A stretch of DNA of 64,000 bases from Riptortus pedestris (taxonomy: Eukaryota; Arthropoda; Insecta; Hemiptera; Alydidae). Below, piece after piece: positions 11,786 through 22,873 of this stretch (positions within the stretch are counted from its first letter, which is position 1; the number at the start of each line of letters is the position of its first letter). The DNA lies in the NCBI GenBank assembly GCA_019009955.1, contig CM032228.1, positions 4,760,001 through 4,824,000 on the forward strand, in the 5' to 3' direction. Below the pieces are notes generated by a model, which was not told where the DNA came from, made no database searches, and saw only the letters and a list, made by a program, of their open reading frames with translations. The position numbers and the translations under genes are program-made.

Positions 11786-12223
11786 TTTTTTTTAAAAGCC
11801 TCAACCCCTTTCACCGTCTCTTCTAACCTCGAGGCTTGATGACGGCAATGGATGTATCCTACTCCTCCATCAGATCCTCAGTTCTCTGGTTATCTGCTCA
11901 TTAAGTGATCCGAATATTGTTATCTGTGAACTCCTCCATGCATCGGCTGGCATTACTTGAACAGAGACCAGTGCAATAGGAGATCATGCCCTGCATTCTG
12001 TGTCTCGCTATTCCCCGAACTGTGTCACCCGCCAGCCAGGCTACCCTCTCAACAAATTACCTTGGATTACTCATCCATAATCAGATAATACTACGGTATA
12101 AAATATGCTAACTCTAAAGAATAAAATGTGTAATTAATAATAACTTAAAACAATCAAGTTTTTCAATTTGGACCTTATCTTTCACTTAGAAAACATGTAT
12201 GTAATACTTATAAGGTACCTCAC
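11786..12223. other. Unassigned
   Basis: Nothing recognisable; moderately GC-rich up to about 12060, then AT-rich. Confidence 0.4.
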
Positions 12224-12299
12224 AAAGAGTGCCTCACAGGAGTTGCGTTAACTAAGCAGATTTCCCCCGTGCTTCACGCATTTGCATTTATCTCAAAAC

Positions 12300-12902
12300 T
12301 AAAATTGATTTTAAATATTTTAGGTGTTAGAAATCTTCATTTTATTGTACATACTAATTTATATTTATTTGATTTTAGTTTAGTTTTTATCCATTGAAAT
12401 TATATAATTGTTTACGTAATTTTATTAGTCTTTACAGTTTTTAATTATCTAGTTTCCTTAAAAGATTTTTTTTTTGTTTTTGAACTTAATGTTTTGTTTT
12501 TGTTTATTTACTTTATTTGTTATTTTGTGTTTATTGTTGTTTTTCGTTGTTTTGTTATTTGATTGCGTTCCATTATTTACTTGAGTTTTATTTAGTTGTG
12601 TTTTGTTATATTGTTGCGTTCTGTTATTTAGTTGAGTTTTATTTAGTTGCGTTCCGTTATTTAGTTGTGTTTTGTTATATTGTTGTGTTCCGTTATTTAG
12701 TTGTGTTTTGTTATATGGTTTCGTTCTGTTATTTAGTTGAGTTTTGTTATTTGTTTGCGTTCTTAGTTTGTATTATTTAATTTTTTCTTGTTTCTATTTT
12801 CATTTTTGTATTTTGTTTATATAAATTGCTTTTGTTGTTTTTTTATGAGCAATATCGCCTCGCTGCGAACGCTCCAAAAAAAATAAATAAATAAAAAAAA
12901 AC
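12300..12902 (+). mobile_element. LINE 3' UTR with A-rich tail
   Basis: T-rich sequence ends with ATCGCCTCGCTGCGAACGCT followed by (A)n and AAATAAATAAATAAA, the same style of ending as the LINE at 31990-32725. It interrupts HINE-like sequence. No coding part survives, so the clade is unknown. Confidence 0.5.
12500..12770 (+). repeat. T/G-rich minisatellite (about 18/21-bp units)
   Basis: Alternating units such as GCGTTCCGTTATTTAGTTGTG and TTTTGTTATATTGTTGTG. The frame 12517-12780 stays open only because of the repeat (runs of FCYLVEF) and is not judged a gene. Confidence 0.75.
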
Positions 12903-13027
12903 AATGAGAACAATATTTGGTATTTAGACATCAAACAAGGTGTCTCATAATACAACAGCTTATTGTTAATATGACATGAGTGGGAGTGAGTGTTTACAGA
13001 AATCTGAAAACTATAAAATGCACATTG

Positions 13028-13390
13028 GCGCGCGTGAGCTGCGTAAACTAAGCAGATTTCCCACATGAAGTTTTACAATAGAGAAATCTCCACACTAGTA
13101 ACAGTAGTAGCAACGAGTCTCTAAACCAATTTCACGAGAGCCGAACAGTTACGGAAACGGCCGAACTAGCTTTCGGCGGAAATTTACGAATAAAACCGAC
13201 ATCAGCCGATCTTATCTCGTCCGTTACCCGCAACACTTAAGAATATTTCAAATATCTCGGTTAATATTCAAGATAGAGAATAAATGTACACAACAATATT
13301 GGCGAACTTGATCGTTCTTTTTACATAAAATAATTACATATCGAGTTTTTTAACGATTAAACAAAACTTGCGCCCCCTAGAGCATTAAAA

Positions 13391-13454
<64 letters not shown>

Positions 13455-13542
13455 TATGTATATCATTTGAGGAAAATTTTCTAAAATCGCGTCAGGAGTA
13501 CGACCTCAATAGCTGATTTCCCTCAAGGGAAATTTGCTAATA
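13028..13542 (-). mobile_element. HINE-like element, minus
   Basis: 3' end at GCGTGAGCTGCGTAAAC, the interior AGTTACGGAAACGGCC, (TA)n at 13397-13456, and a 5' palindrome ending GGGAAATTTGCT. Part of the interior around the core inverted repeat is deleted near 13300. Confidence 0.85.
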
Positions 13543-13888
13543 AAGAGTATAAAGTAAATGAGATCGTCTGAAAAACTAGTCAGATGACTGTAGCTGGTTC
13601 TACCCTATATGTGTATATAAGGTCAGCTTGGATGCTGCGAGTATTGGGATCTCTGCCTTGACACTGCCCTGCATCTCATAATTAGCATTTCACACGCCCT
13701 TTTGCGCAACTCGTCCGGGCGAATTAATGGGACTGCTTGCTCCTGGGAATTATGCGGCTCTGCAACAACTTGCATCTTGTCTCGATCAACACTCCGGGCA
13801 AAAAAATCACGATTCTTGTTTCAATGCCCCAGAAAGATTCGTGGGTGCCTCCAGATCGCAGATTTGGTTAATGTCATATTAAAAGTAA
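13543..13888. other. Unassigned
   Basis: No family recognised. The open frame 13702-13992 runs into the dispersed repeat at 13889 and has no motif. Confidence 0.35.
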
Positions 13889-14130
13889 CTAGCTCACGCC
13901 AGCAAGGGGGCTACGCCATTAAAAAAGCGCCACAACCGGTAAAGCGATCCCTTCGGGATCGCCGTAAATCGACTCGGGCTTCACCCTCGTGATTTCAAAA
14001 TTTTAATTATACATGTATTTTCCAGATTCGTAATTTTTATCGTTACATCTGAAAGTTCATCTGAATGAAATGATCCCCATTCGGTTGGGAAATAATTTAT
14101 TTCGTGTCATTCAAGAAGAAAGAAGATGAA
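13889..14130 (+). repeat. Dispersed repeat R2, copy 1
   Basis: Starts CTAGCTCACGCCAGCAAGGG and carries the 8-bp-stem hairpin GCGATCCC-TTC-GGGATCGC at 13944-13962. It is homologous to 16758-17005 (shared CTCGGGCTTC, AATTATACATGTATTTT, GGTCCCCAATCCG-like parts). The head resembles that of the RTE-like repeats; non-coding. Confidence 0.65.
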
Positions 14131-14269
14131 AAAAGTTGCACTATTTACCTGACGAAAAATGAATGACTATATTCACGAAAACCTTAATAATAAGAGAAAA
14201 AAATTGATTAAAATTGTATAATTAAATTTACATATTATGAAATCTTAACCAAGTACATTACGTATAAAT

Positions 14270-14620
14270 AAGGGAAATCTGCTAAAATATCCATTACAAT
14301 AAACCGTTTAATTTACTTTTGTAAAAAGGGGAAGTAGGAAAAGACTATTTAAATGGCAACAATTGCCATAAGAAAACATAAGTAAAGTTATAAAATAAAT
14401 GAAATAAGAAATTAAAAGTTTTTGCAAATAATAAACATTGAAAGTTATAAAATGAAAAGGAATAATAAGAGAAGGAAAGAAGTCGTCTTAGTTCTTTGAT
14501 TATCTGGTAGGGTGCGCATTACACGTCTTTACAACACTAATAGTTCTAGACTAATAATTGAAATGTCAAAACAATCAACAATAATAATGCAAATACATAA
14601 CTATAAATGAAGAAAATAAA
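14270..14620. repeat. Dispersed repeat R4 next to a HINE-like end, copy 1
   Basis: 14272-14285 is a remnant HINE-like 5' end (GGGAAATCTGCTAAAAT). The following 330 bp (AAAGGGGAAGTAGG ... GGTGCGCATTACACGTC) matches 27252-27600, which also directly follows a HINE-like 5' end. Confidence 0.7.
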
Positions 14621-14749
14621 ACAATTTGATATTCAATTAGCTTAAAATAAATTTTATAATAAAAAAGTGTCTGAAAGTAAAAAACCTCTCGCTGCTGCAA
14701 GCAGCTTTATTTAGACGACATACTTAAACTCTAAAGACACACATTAGAT

Positions 14750-15437
14750 AAACATATTAACGATTCATTACATTTCCATTAACCTCGCCCTTCGACCGGA
14801 GACCGAGGTGGTCTTTGGGCGTCGGTAGCGGAGCGATACCCGGAGGAGGGGCCGAAATCGGCTTGGACTTAGGCCCAACGGGAGAGGAGGGAGAGCGGCG
14901 GAAAGAGAGGAGTTTTAGGAGAGTCGATTTCGGAGGGTCCGTACAGGGCGGCGGAGTGCGGTAGGGGAAATCGGCTCGGTGGCTACCTAGACGGTACGCT
15001 CGAGCTGAAAAATGACGCTTCGAAAAGAAAAAATGAGGCGATAGAACGGGAGTTTGGCGGGTCGCAAGAAAAAGTATACTTTCGAGTTCAATCGTCATTT
15101 GTCGGGACGGGAGTAGGCGGTTATTCGCGTTTGAGGCGTCGAACGAAAGGGTATGTATCCGAGAGTTTTTCCCCCGATCGGTAAAGCGATACTCGGAACG
15201 GGCAGAGAAATAGCGAATTTAAGGCGTCGCGGGGGAGGCAGGGAATAAAAAATTTCGGAGAGGCTTATCTCGCCGGGAGAGGGAGCTACCTCGAATCCGA
15301 CAATTTTTCAAAGCAAAATGCGACCATGACGAACAAAACGGTACGCGGATCTCGAAAATCCACCTAGCGGTTCTGGCCGAATAATTCAGGTGTAAAACGG
15401 GCTTGTGGCTTTAAATTATAGAATAGGTTATAAAAAA
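14750..15437. repeat. Dispersed repeat R3, GC-rich, copy 1
   Basis: GC-rich block homologous to 31740-31990 plus 32737-33110 (shared TTTCCATTA, GAGACCGAGGTGGTC-like, CTCGGTGGCTAC, AAAATGACGCTTCGAAAAGA, TCTTCAAAGCAAAAT). The minus-strand frame 14757-15098 (113 aa) is proline/serine-rich, not open in the other copy, and is not counted as a gene. Both copies end just before a HINE-like 3' terminus. Confidence 0.75.
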
Positions 15438-15440
15438 AAA

Positions 15441-16095
15441 GTCCGTCACGCAGGGGCTCCGTAAACTAAGCAGATTTCCCATGTGAAGTTTTACAATAGA
15501 GAAATCTGCATCCTGGTAACACAACACCACCTTGATTAAATACAAACGGTAACGAGAAATCTTTCAGTTAATTAAAATAAATTCCCAACTGAAACGGCTT
15601 CTGAATTGTAAGAATAATTAATATTTTAATAACTCAAATTTTAGTAGTCAAAGAACTAAAGAAAGGGGGGGGGTCGGATGAACAGTACGTATTTGCATAA
15701 ATCTCACAAAGTAACGAAGGTAAGGTAAGATTAGAAACGACAGGTAAGGTTAGAAGAAGCTTCCACCTGAGCCGATCAGTTACGAAAACGGCCGACCTAA
15801 TCCGAACTATACCCGACCACAGACTTCATAAAAATGCAAATATCTCAGTTAATATTCAAGATAAAGAATAAATGTATATAACAATATTTATAGTAAATTT
15901 AATTTGCAATAAGATTGGTTATATACAATTTTTCTATCCGATGCATAATAACGGAGATATTTTGAATTTTCGAATATCCCCCCTTCTAGTCGATTTCCGC
16001 CATTAATGAACTTGATCTGTCTTTTTACATAAAACGGCTAAATATCCAGTATGGTAACAATCAAACAAAAATTGCGACCGCTAGAGCGTTAACAG

Positions 16096-16157
<62 letters not shown>

Positions 16158-16275
16158 GAACGGACCTCATTTTCCTCATCTCCTGGGTAGGATCGATGGA
16201 CATTTGAAGAAATTTTTCGAAAATCGCGTCATGAGTACGACCTCAATAGCTGATTTCCCTTAAGGGAAATCTGCT
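15441..16275 (-). mobile_element. HINE-like element, minus, full length
   Basis: GTCCGTCACGCAGGGGCTCC after a run of A's, core inverted repeat near 15840-15965, (TA)n at 16100-16151, palindrome ending GGGAAATCTGCT at 16275. Its interior (GGTTAGAAGAAGCTTC) matches the copy at 33116 most closely. Confidence 0.9.
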
Positions 16276-16291
16276 AAAAGGTTCATAGCGT

Positions 16292-16323
16292 TTTTAGCAC
16301 ATTTGCCTTAAGGGAAATTAGCT
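16292..16323 (+). mobile_element. HINE-like 5' palindrome scrap, plus
   Basis: AGCACATTTGCCTTAAGGGA followed by AATTAGCTAT. Only the terminal palindrome is present, 16 bp from the previous copy. Confidence 0.65.
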
Positions 16324-16494
16324 ATACAGCACAACTTCCTCTCTTCGTCTGCTCCCCTTGCTTGATGGCCATGTCTTAACTGTTTGTTTTATTTGTCTTA
16401 GTGTATTGTCGTTTGTGTTATCCCAAGATTGCTGTTACTGCTGTTGTAGTGCCTTAGTGCATTCGGCTAATATAAAAATTTCACATTTTTTGTT

Positions 16495-16497
<3 letters not shown>

Positions 16498-16554
<57 letters not shown>

Positions 16555-16670
16555 TATATATAGTTTAAGACATTTTCTGTGTAGGATCGATAGACATTTC
16601 AAGAAAAGTTTCAAAAATCGCGCCATAGTTACAACCTCAGTAGGTGATTTCTCTTAAGGGAAATCTGCTG
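16498..16670 (-). mobile_element. HINE-like 5' fragment with (TA)n, minus
   Basis: (TA)n at 16500-16560, then GTAGGATCGATAGACATTTC and a palindrome ending GGGAAATCTGCT. The 3' half is missing. Confidence 0.8.
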
Positions 16671-16757
16671 AAAATGTGGATATCTTTGTTAATACTTGAA
16701 AGAAAGAGAAACTGTATAGGAAAATATTTACAGGAAACTAAATTTGCAGGCTGCTTA

Positions 16758-17005
16758 AATACAAGACCTTAACAAACATGGTCCCCTTAACCCTCTTTCG
16801 CAAGCGATGCCTTCGGGATCATCATACGACGTCTCGGGCTTCGCCCTGGAGATTACTAATTTCTAATTATACATGTATTTTGCAGATATGCTATTCTTAT
16901 CGTTTCACCTTTAGAATTTATCGGCAAAAGAGAAAAATGGTCCCCAATCCGTTAGGAAAGAATGTATTTCGTATGTTTTATCCTCCAAAAAGAACAAATG
17001 TTTGA
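16758..17005 (+). repeat. Dispersed repeat R2, copy 2
   Basis: Shares CAAGCGATGCCTTCGGGATC, TCTCGGGCTTCGCCCT and AATTATACATGTATTTTGCA with 13889-14130. The hairpin is degraded here (GATGCCTTCGGGATC). Confidence 0.65.
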
Positions 17006-17022
17006 ACTATCTGTAACAAAAA

Positions 17023-17705
17023 CGTTCGCCTGGCAGGGGCTGCGTAAACTAAGCCGATTTTCCTCGTGAAGATTAATAATTGATAAACCTACATACTGCT
17101 AACACGACACAAACGGTAATAAGAAATCATTCCCCTCCCGGTGGGAAGCATCTCAAATGTAAACAAGCAGGCCTGCCAACGGCTCACCGGAAAAAAAAAC
17201 AATAATTAAACAAATCAGAATATAACATATTCATTTTATTGAAAACTATGTACTTTAACTAGTACTGTAATTTTTAATGAATCAAGATAATTTTTATCTC
17301 AATCAATCACATTCTAGTAGTTCAAGAATTTAAGGCAGGGGAGGATCGAAGACCATATTTGCATGTATCTCGTATAATAAAGGTCTCTTGAAAACAATAT
17401 TTGGAATTTAAGCTTGGAATAATGTGGTTTATTATATAACAGAGTATTGTATATGTAACCCGAGTAGAAGTGGAGGGTTATTGATGGCCGAAAACAGAAT
17501 ACAAATGCAAATATCTCGGTTAATATCCAAGTAAGAGAATAAATGTATATAACAATATTTTTATAGTACACTTTGATTGCAATAAGATTGGTTCTATTCA
17601 ATTTAATCCCCCTTCTCTCCCTCGTCCGATTTCAGCCGTTAACGAACTTGATCTTTCTTTTTACATAAAAAACTAAATATCGAGTTTGCTAACGATTAAA
17701 CAAAA

Positions 17706-17773
<68 letters not shown>

Positions 17774-19572
17774 TAGCGGACCCGGCAGACGTTGTCCTGC
17801 CTGATATATCAAGCGATTAGTATATTAAATTTAATAATATTATGTTTAAAACAAATCTTCTTTTAATAACGCGGCGCTAAACCATCCGATCACCCGAACG
17901 CGTATTCAAAAATTCAATCAAATCGGTCCATCCGTTTAGGAGGAGTTCAGTGACATACACACGTACGCTAGAATTATATATATAAAGATAGAGGTGTATT
18001 AGCCTGTTAACACTCTAGCGGTCGCAATTTTCGCTCGATCGAAATATTTCGGACTTTCGAAAATTCGAAATATATCCATTAGTTGGAGTCTGATCGAAAT
18101 TTTGTATAGAACCAATCTTTTTGCAAATTAAAAGATCTATAAACGTTGTCATGTACTTATTTTCACTGTCTTTAATATTAACCGAGATATCGGCGTTTTT
18201 TAGTTTTCGGCCTTCAGTAAACCCCGTTCGAACTCAACAAATTTAGTACAGCTTATAACCATGGAAGAACTAACGCTAATTCACATACCGAGTTTTGTTC
18301 AGTTCGGTTCAATCGTTGGGGGCAAATAAAATTGTTGACCCCACTTTACTTTCTTACTGTATATCTCGTTTATACTTTATTATACGGCAAAAGTGAACAT
18401 GACAAAAGTTACTTCAAATAACAATACAAGCAACTCTTATCCTGTGCATATTTGCCGATAAACCAATAGGAAGCGAAATACGGCTATTTTTAGTTTCAGG
18501 CCTCCCTCACGACCCCCACTCCTGCTCCATCTGCCTGGCCGATCTGCGGCGCTAAACCATCCGGGGCGTCACCCGAACTCGTAGTTAGAAATTCAATCAA
18601 ATCGGCCCATCTGTCTAGGAGGAGTTCAGTGACATACACACGTACGCTAGAATTATATATATAAAGATAGAGGTGTATTAGCCTGTTAACACTCTAGCGG
18701 TCGCAATTTTCGCTTGATCGTTACCAAACTCCGTATTTAAACGTTTTGCGTTAAAAGACGGATCATGTTCTTCAACGGGTGGAATCGGATCATTGGGAGG
18801 GGGGAATTAGAGGAGAGGATTTTTGAAAATTCGAAATATCTCCGTTAGTTTGAGTCTGATCGGAATTTTGTATAGAACCAATCGTTTTGCAAATTAAAAG
18901 ACCTATAAACGTTGTCATGTACCTTTTTCACTGTCTTTAATATTAACCGAGATGTCGGCGTTTTTTAGTTTTCGGCCTAGAGTAAACCCCCACTCCCGTT
19001 CAAACTTAACAAATTTAGTACAGCTTATAACCATGGTAGAACTAATGCTAATTCACATACCGAGTTCTGTTCAGTTCGGTTCAATCGTTGGTGCCCAATA
19101 AAATTGTTGGCCCCTCTTTACTTTTTTAGTGTATATCTCGTTTATACTTTAATATACGACAGAATTGAATATGACAAAAGTTACTCCAAATAACAACATA
19201 AACAACTCTTATCCTGTGCATATTTGCCGAAAAACCAATAGGAAACGAAATACGGCTATTTTTAATTTCAGGCCTCCCTCACGACCCCCACTCCTGCTCC
19301 ACCTGCCTGGCCGATCTGCGGCGCTAAACCATCCAGGGCGTCACCCGAACGCGTATTCAAAAATTCAATCAAATCGGTCCATCCGTCTAGGAGGAGTTCA
19401 ATGACATACACACGTACGCTAGAATTATATATATAAAGATATATATACAGTTTTGAACAGACCTCATTTTGGTCATCTCCTGGGTAGGATCGATGGACAT
19501 TTGAAGAGTAATTTCGAAAATCCGTCATGAGTACGACCTCAATAACTGATTTCCCTCAAGAGGAATCTGCTA
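17023..19572 (-). mobile_element. HINE-like element, minus, split in its microsatellite
   Basis: 3' end CAGGGGCTGCGTAAACTAAG at 17035, interior to 17705, then (CA)n(TA)n at 17708-17772. The element resumes at about 19439 with CAGTTTTGAACAGACCTCAT and ends with the palindrome at 19572. The 1.67-kb insertion lies exactly within the (TA)n tract. Confidence 0.85.
17773..19438 (+). mobile_element. RTE-like repeat with tandem HINE/RTE chimeric units
   Basis: Starts CTAGCGGACCCGGCAGACGT. It then holds two tandem units (about 17990-18667 and 18669-19438), each beginning AGAGGTGTATTAGCCTGTTA, carrying a HINE-like core (AGCGGTCGCAATTTTCGCT, ACCGAGAT) and ending with the RTE-like 3' part (GGAGGAGTTCAGTGACATAC ... 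AATTATATATATAAAGATA). Non-coding. Confidence 0.7.
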
Positions 19573-19977
19573 ATACAATTTAAGGATACAATTTATCCTG
19601 ATGAATAAACCAAAGATGTTAGGAATACACCAATTTAGAAGAAGTATAAGGTGTAATTGCTTTTCTCACGCGAGACACGTCTGTCAAATGCTCTACATAT
19701 TCGTGAACTTTAATTTTAAATGTCAGAAACTCAACAGCCGATTATTTTTTCCCGTTTGAACGTGTGAAATGACGAAACAGGCAATCTTGACCTTGAGAGG
19801 TCGATGGACTGGTTGGACAAGCCCAAGCCACTTGCCCTATAAAATTACATTTAATCTGCTCACCTTATTTTAAAGGTTAGCACATTCTCCCATCTATTCC
19901 TCCCACTAGTTTTAGCATATTTCCGTATGATTCTTTCGAACTTCCAACAATCTTGCCTAGGAGACAACGAAAATAAA
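19573..19977. other. Unassigned AT-rich sequence
   Basis: No gene or known repeat recognised. Confidence 0.4.
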
Positions 19978-20774
19978 GTCCGTCACGTAGGGGCTGCGTA
20001 AACTAAGCAGATTTCTTACGTGAAGTTTTACAATACAGAAATCTACATACTGGTAACACTTACCACCACCGTGAGCAAATACAAACGGTAATGAAACATC
20101 TTTCAGTCAATTTTAATAAGCTCCCAATGGAAACTGCTTCTGAGTTGTAAACAAATAGGTCTGCCAGCCACTCAGAGCTGAACAGATAAGATAGACATGT
20201 TTTTCACCGGACAGAAAAATAATTACTGATATATATATATGAATACAACATATTAACTTTATTGCAAACTATTTACTTTAGCTATTGCTGTAATTTATAA
20301 TGAATCGAATTATTTTTATCTCAATCACTCAAATTTTCAAGAACAAGAGAACATATTTGCATATACTTCACAAAGTAAAAATTCAATGAAAACAATATTT
20401 GGTATTTAACCTTAGAATGAAATGGCTCATGATATAAGAGCTTATTATTAATATGACACTTGTAGGAGTGGGGGTTTACTGAAAGCGTAAAACTAGAAAA
20501 TCCAAATATCTCGGTTAATACTCATTATACGGAAAATATGTATAGAACAATATTTATAGTAAATTTAATTTTCAATAAAATTGTTTCAATACAATTTTTT
20601 GATCCGACGTATAGTAACGAAGATATTTCGAAATTCCTCCACTCTAAATTCCTCCCCCTGGTCCGATTTCAGCCGTTAACGAACTTGATATTTCTTTTTA
20701 CATGAAACGACTAAACATCGAGTTTGGAAACGATTAAACAATAATTGCGACCGCTAGAGTGGTAACAGACTAGG

Positions 20775-20860
<86 letters not shown>
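19978..20860 (-). mobile_element. HINE-like element, minus, 5' end lost
   Basis: 3' end CCGTCACGTAGGGGCTGCG at 19980, the core block at about 20505-20630, then (TG)n(TA)n at 20774-20858, after which the usual GACCTCATTTTCGTC end is absent. Confidence 0.85.
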
Positions 20861-20863
<3 letters not shown>

Positions 20864-20930
20864 TACACACACACACACGAAATGCTTGGTTTTTGTGGCA
20901 TTACTATTTCCTGATGTACCAATGAGAATT

Positions 20931-21473
20931 CTGTCACGCAGGGGCTGCGTAAACTAAGCAGATTTCCCGCGTGAAGTTTTACAATAGAGAAATTTCACGA
21001 GAGCCGAGCAGTTAATGAAACTGCCGAACTAGCTTTTGGCGGGAAAGTCACTTAGCCGCCCAGATTTAATAAAAATTCATATATCTCGGTAAATATTCAA
21101 GATAAAGAATAAATGTATATAACAATATTTATAGTCAATTTAATTTGCAATAAGATTGATTCTGTACAAGTTTTCGATCCGACGTATAGTAACGGAGATA
21201 TTCGAATTTTCGAAAATCCTGCCGTCTAAACTCCCCCTACCACTGGTCCGATTTCTTAACGACCTTGATCTTTCTTTTTACATAAAACGACTAAATATCG
21301 AGTTTGGTAACGATCAAACAAAAATTGTGACCGCTATATATATATATACAGTTTTGGACGGACCTCATTTTCGTCATCTACTAGGTAGGATTGATGGACA
21401 TTTCAAGAAAAATTTCGAAAATTCTGTCATGAGTACAACCTCAATAGCAGATTTCCCTTAAGGGAAATCTGCT
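20931..21473 (-). mobile_element. HINE-like element, minus, full length
   Basis: Starts CTGTCACGCAGGGGCTGCG and ends TTTCCCTTAAGGGAAATCTG-CT. The (TA)n core is nearly lost here (about 12 bp at 21337-21348), so the microsatellite length is highly variable among copies. Confidence 0.9.
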
Positions 21474-22302
21474 AAAACATGGTGACCGGAAATATTGAAG
21501 TCCCGTCAATCGAATAATAACAATATATATTTATACCATAATGGTTAGAACATGACAAAATCTACATTGGTTTATTAATTTGTCTTTTAGTTTAGTGTTT
21601 ATAATTGATACCGCAGATCATTCAGTTTTCATGGATATGTTTATATTGTTTAGATTTGGGAAATTACAATTGTGAATATTGGCTGTCACTGGTGACTAGC
21701 TCAGTTTTGTCTTAAGGAATTGTGAAATCTTATTGTAAAACGAAGAAGTATATGATTAACTGTCAGTTGAGCATTTGCTAGTTGTACATGTTGGTTTGTC
21801 CGGTCACCATCATCTGCGTTCATTTGGTGTGGCTAATTCTGAGTATAGATGAGACAACGTCTTCACGGTTGAAACTGCCACCTTAAAAAAAAAAATCCTT
21901 ATTTTCTGTATAATAATATTGCCACTCTCTGAAAATAGAATATCAAGAAAATGTTTCAATAGACTAATAGAGTAGTCATAACATTAACTATAATTGGATC
22001 TCACAAAAAGAGCTTTTTTAAATAATGTGCAATTTTAAGAGTACTTTAGCGATAACTCGTGTGAAACAAATTTTCTAGCAAATAAAAACAAAATTTTCGA
22101 ACAAGCAACAAGTCAGATATTATCCGCCGACATCAATAGAGTATATAGTACATCATACAATACCTTTTATAGAAGTGTTTGCACAAGTGATGGCTTAATA
22201 TCACTGGAAAATATTCTTCACATTGAGGACATTCATAAGCTGAACATGATTTACTTATTCCTTTCAACAGAATGCAACTTGCAACGACATAGTATATAAA
22301 AT
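21474..22302. other. Unassigned AT-rich sequence
   Basis: No gene or repeat family recognised in about 830 bp. It is one of the longer apparently single-copy stretches of the left half. Confidence 0.45.
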
Positions 22303-22520
22303 TATTATTATTTATTAATGTCCACTTTTTCCAACTCAGGCTAATTGGGACGGGTTATCTACAGGTTACCACCCTTTTCTAGCCAGGGTGGGATTTAGGA
22401 CGTTATTTAATGAATTTCGTCACTAAATAATTTCCTTTGCCCAGGCAAGAATCGAACTCACCACTCTAAGAGAGAGAGATTCAAGTCAACGCTTTAACTC
22501 ACATGGCTAACCTGAGCCCA
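22303..22520 (-). mobile_element. tRNA-derived SINE, minus
   Basis: Read on the minus strand: tRNA-like head with A box (TAGCCATGTGAG) near 22500-22511 and B box (GTTCGATTCT) near 22449-22458, then the body (TAGTGACGAAATTC, CCACCCTGGCTAGAAAAGGG) and a tail of AAT repeats. About 215 bp. It contains the sequence that was amplified at 1-745. Confidence 0.8.
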
Positions 22521-22820
22521 GTATATACAATTATCTTGATAATTAAACACTATAAGTTAATATAGAAACGTCCAACGAAGTCAATTAACACGTCACAGTA
22601 AACAAATAAAATAGAATAAATACATATGATGTTTAAATAGTACTAATCAGATTACGTTTATAAAGAGTTGTAGAAGTTTAAGTACTACTTGAAAATATTA
22701 ATTTAAAAAAAAAAAGTATTTTTTTATGAATATAGTAGGTTACGATTATTTCATTAGTTCTTATATATTTTTTTGTATATTATTATTAAGATTACTATCA
22801 CTAAATGGGCCAGACTCAGG

Positions 22821-22871
<51 letters not shown>
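22521..22871. other. Unassigned, ending in (TA)n
   Basis: AT-rich; a SINE-like scrap ACTCAGGCTAA at 22813-22823, then (TA)n to 22872. Confidence 0.4.

Positions 22872-22873
<2 letters not shown>

Larger units (their letters stand above)
12224..13025 (-). mobile_element. HINE-like 3' part, minus, split by a LINE 3' end
   Basis: GCCTCACAGGAGTTGCGTTA with AAGCAGATTTCCCCC at 12231-12269 is a diverged 3' end. After the insertion at about 12300-12902, HINE-like interior (AACAATATTTGGTATTTAG) resumes to 13025, where the next copy begins. Confidence 0.65.

Noticed and set aside
12517..12780. 87-codon hydrophobic frame resembling a membrane peptide
   Set aside because: Translation of a T-rich minisatellite in a LINE 3' region.
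13702..13992. 96-codon plus frame
   Set aside because: Crosses into dispersed repeat R2 and has no conserved motif.
14757..15098. 113-codon proline/serine-rich minus frame in repeat R3
   Set aside because: The second R3 copy (31740-33110) does not keep the frame open, and no motif is seen.
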